A DNA stretch of 64,000 nucleotides from G963664835 sp963664835. Its GTDB lineage: Bacteria; Chloroflexota; UBA6077; FW602-bin22; JBCLEL01. Under the pieces are notes generated by a model that did not search any database, was not told where the DNA came from, and was given only the letters and a program-made list of their open reading frames with translations. The DNA is taken from the NCBI GenBank assembly GCA_963664835.2, contig CAXXUG010000028.1, positions 1 through 64,000 of the forward strand, in the 5' to 3' direction. This document shows, one piece after another, positions 63,576-64,000 of the stretch. The position numbers and the translations under genes are program-made. Numbering within the stretch: the first letter of the stretch is position 1; each line of letters starts with the position of its first letter.

Positions 63576-64000
63576 ATGGCTGAAGTATCGCTCGAGTGGG
63601 TCAGCAAACGGATCGGGGATACGCCGATCCTAAAGGACATCAACCTGACTGTCCTCGACCGCGAATTCCTGTGCATCATTGGCCCGTCCGGATGTGGGAA
63701 GACGACCATCCTCCGCATAGTCTCCGGTCTAGACCGCCCATCAACCGGATCCGTCCTCTTCGGCGGACGGGATGTCACGAACGTCCCACCCAGCAAGCGT
63801 GATGTATCGATGGTGTTCCAATCATACGCCCTCTATCCCCATCGTCGCGCGCGCGGCAACATCAGCTTTCCCTTGGAACTAAAGCATATGGAACGCGGCG
63901 AGATTCACAATAAGGTGGTCAAGACCGCTGAGGACCTAGGCTACGGGCTGGTCAACATATTGGACCGACGGCCGGCACAGCTGGCTGTAGGACAGCGCCA
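63576..64000 (+). CDS. ABC transporter ATP-binding protein (3' end outside window)
   Basis: From ATG 63576 the frame is open to the window edge, giving 141 residues. Walker A is GPSGCGKTT near 40-48 and the Q-loop is VFQSYALYPH. The signature helix region reads LAVGQR instead of LSGGQ, and the sequence stops right there. LEWVSKRIGDTPILKDINL and DVTNVPPSKRDVSMVFQ are close to MalK/UgpC or spermidine/iron-type ATPases. It follows the hydantoinase gene by 110 bases and may begin a transporter operon beyond the window. Confidence 0.88.
   Translation, partial: MAEVSLEWVSKRIGDTPILKDINLTVLDREFLCIIGPSGCGKTTILRIVSGLDRPSTGSVLFGGRDVTNVPPSKRDVSMVFQSYALYPHRRARGNISFPLELKHMERGEIHNKVVKTAEDLGYGLVNILDRRPAQLAVGQR

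Overview
The window most resembles a member of the Chloroflexota, probably one of the free-living or host-associated marine lineages. This is an inference. The main clue is the sugar-binding lipoprotein at 7915-9390: a twin-arginine lipoprotein signal followed by a long tether rich in V-E-K-E, a style common in that phylum. The moderately high GC, frequent GTG and TTG starts behind strong AGGAGG-type ribosome binding sites, and many Gfo/Idh/MocA oxidoreductases and ABC sugar transporters fit as well. No rRNA, tRNA, phage, insertion sequence or CRISPR array was seen.

Left part (1-24 kb): a flavin-dependent halogenase-like gene runs off the left edge. It is followed by an E1alpha-E1beta-E2 2-oxoacid (acetoin/pyruvate) dehydrogenase operon, a class IV aminotransferase, an orphan ThDP-binding decarboxylase subunit, a complete sugar ABC operon (lipoprotein plus two permeases) with a DAO-type oxidase, a frameshifted O-methyltransferase and a DUF6807/PmoA-like gene. 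Next come a fumarylacetoacetase-family gene with two Gfo/Idh/MocA oxidoreductases, a sugar isomerase, an amidohydrolase, and a second ABC transporter (two permeases and an ATPase, no binding protein).

Middle part (24.5-45 kb): this is the most unusual region. Five closely related BNR/Asp-box (sialidase-fold) proteins without signal peptides are encoded here, four of them in a tandem array with an exact 1080-bp period. A sixth, divergent relative lies at 35.9 kb. Between and after them are a D-amino-acid-type aminotransferase, a 2-hydroxyacid dehydrogenase, two VOC proteins, a sugar 3-epimerase/hydroxypyruvate isomerase-like gene, a 3-hydroxyisobutyrate dehydrogenase-like gene and a MetE C-domain protein. 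Two GH127-like proteins with the E-x-C and C-C zinc-thiolate motifs, an NAD-dependent epimerase and a phytanoyl-CoA dioxygenase complete the block. Together they look like an accessory locus for uptake and intracellular dismantling of an unusual glycan or sugar acid; the substrate cannot be read from sequence.

Right part (45-64 kb): housekeeping and transport genes (calcium/cation antiporter, CobU, SDR, M24 peptidase, CDF transporter, Lgt, Amt) alternate with repeat-rich spacers at 44.8-45.6, 46.8-47.9 and 49.0-50.2 kb that carry several families of dispersed palindromic elements. A chain of strong hairpins and a 46-residue membrane peptide lie behind amt. A Gfo/Idh/MocA gene, a fused hydantoinase A/B (oxoprolinase-like) gene and a truncated ABC ATPase close the window.
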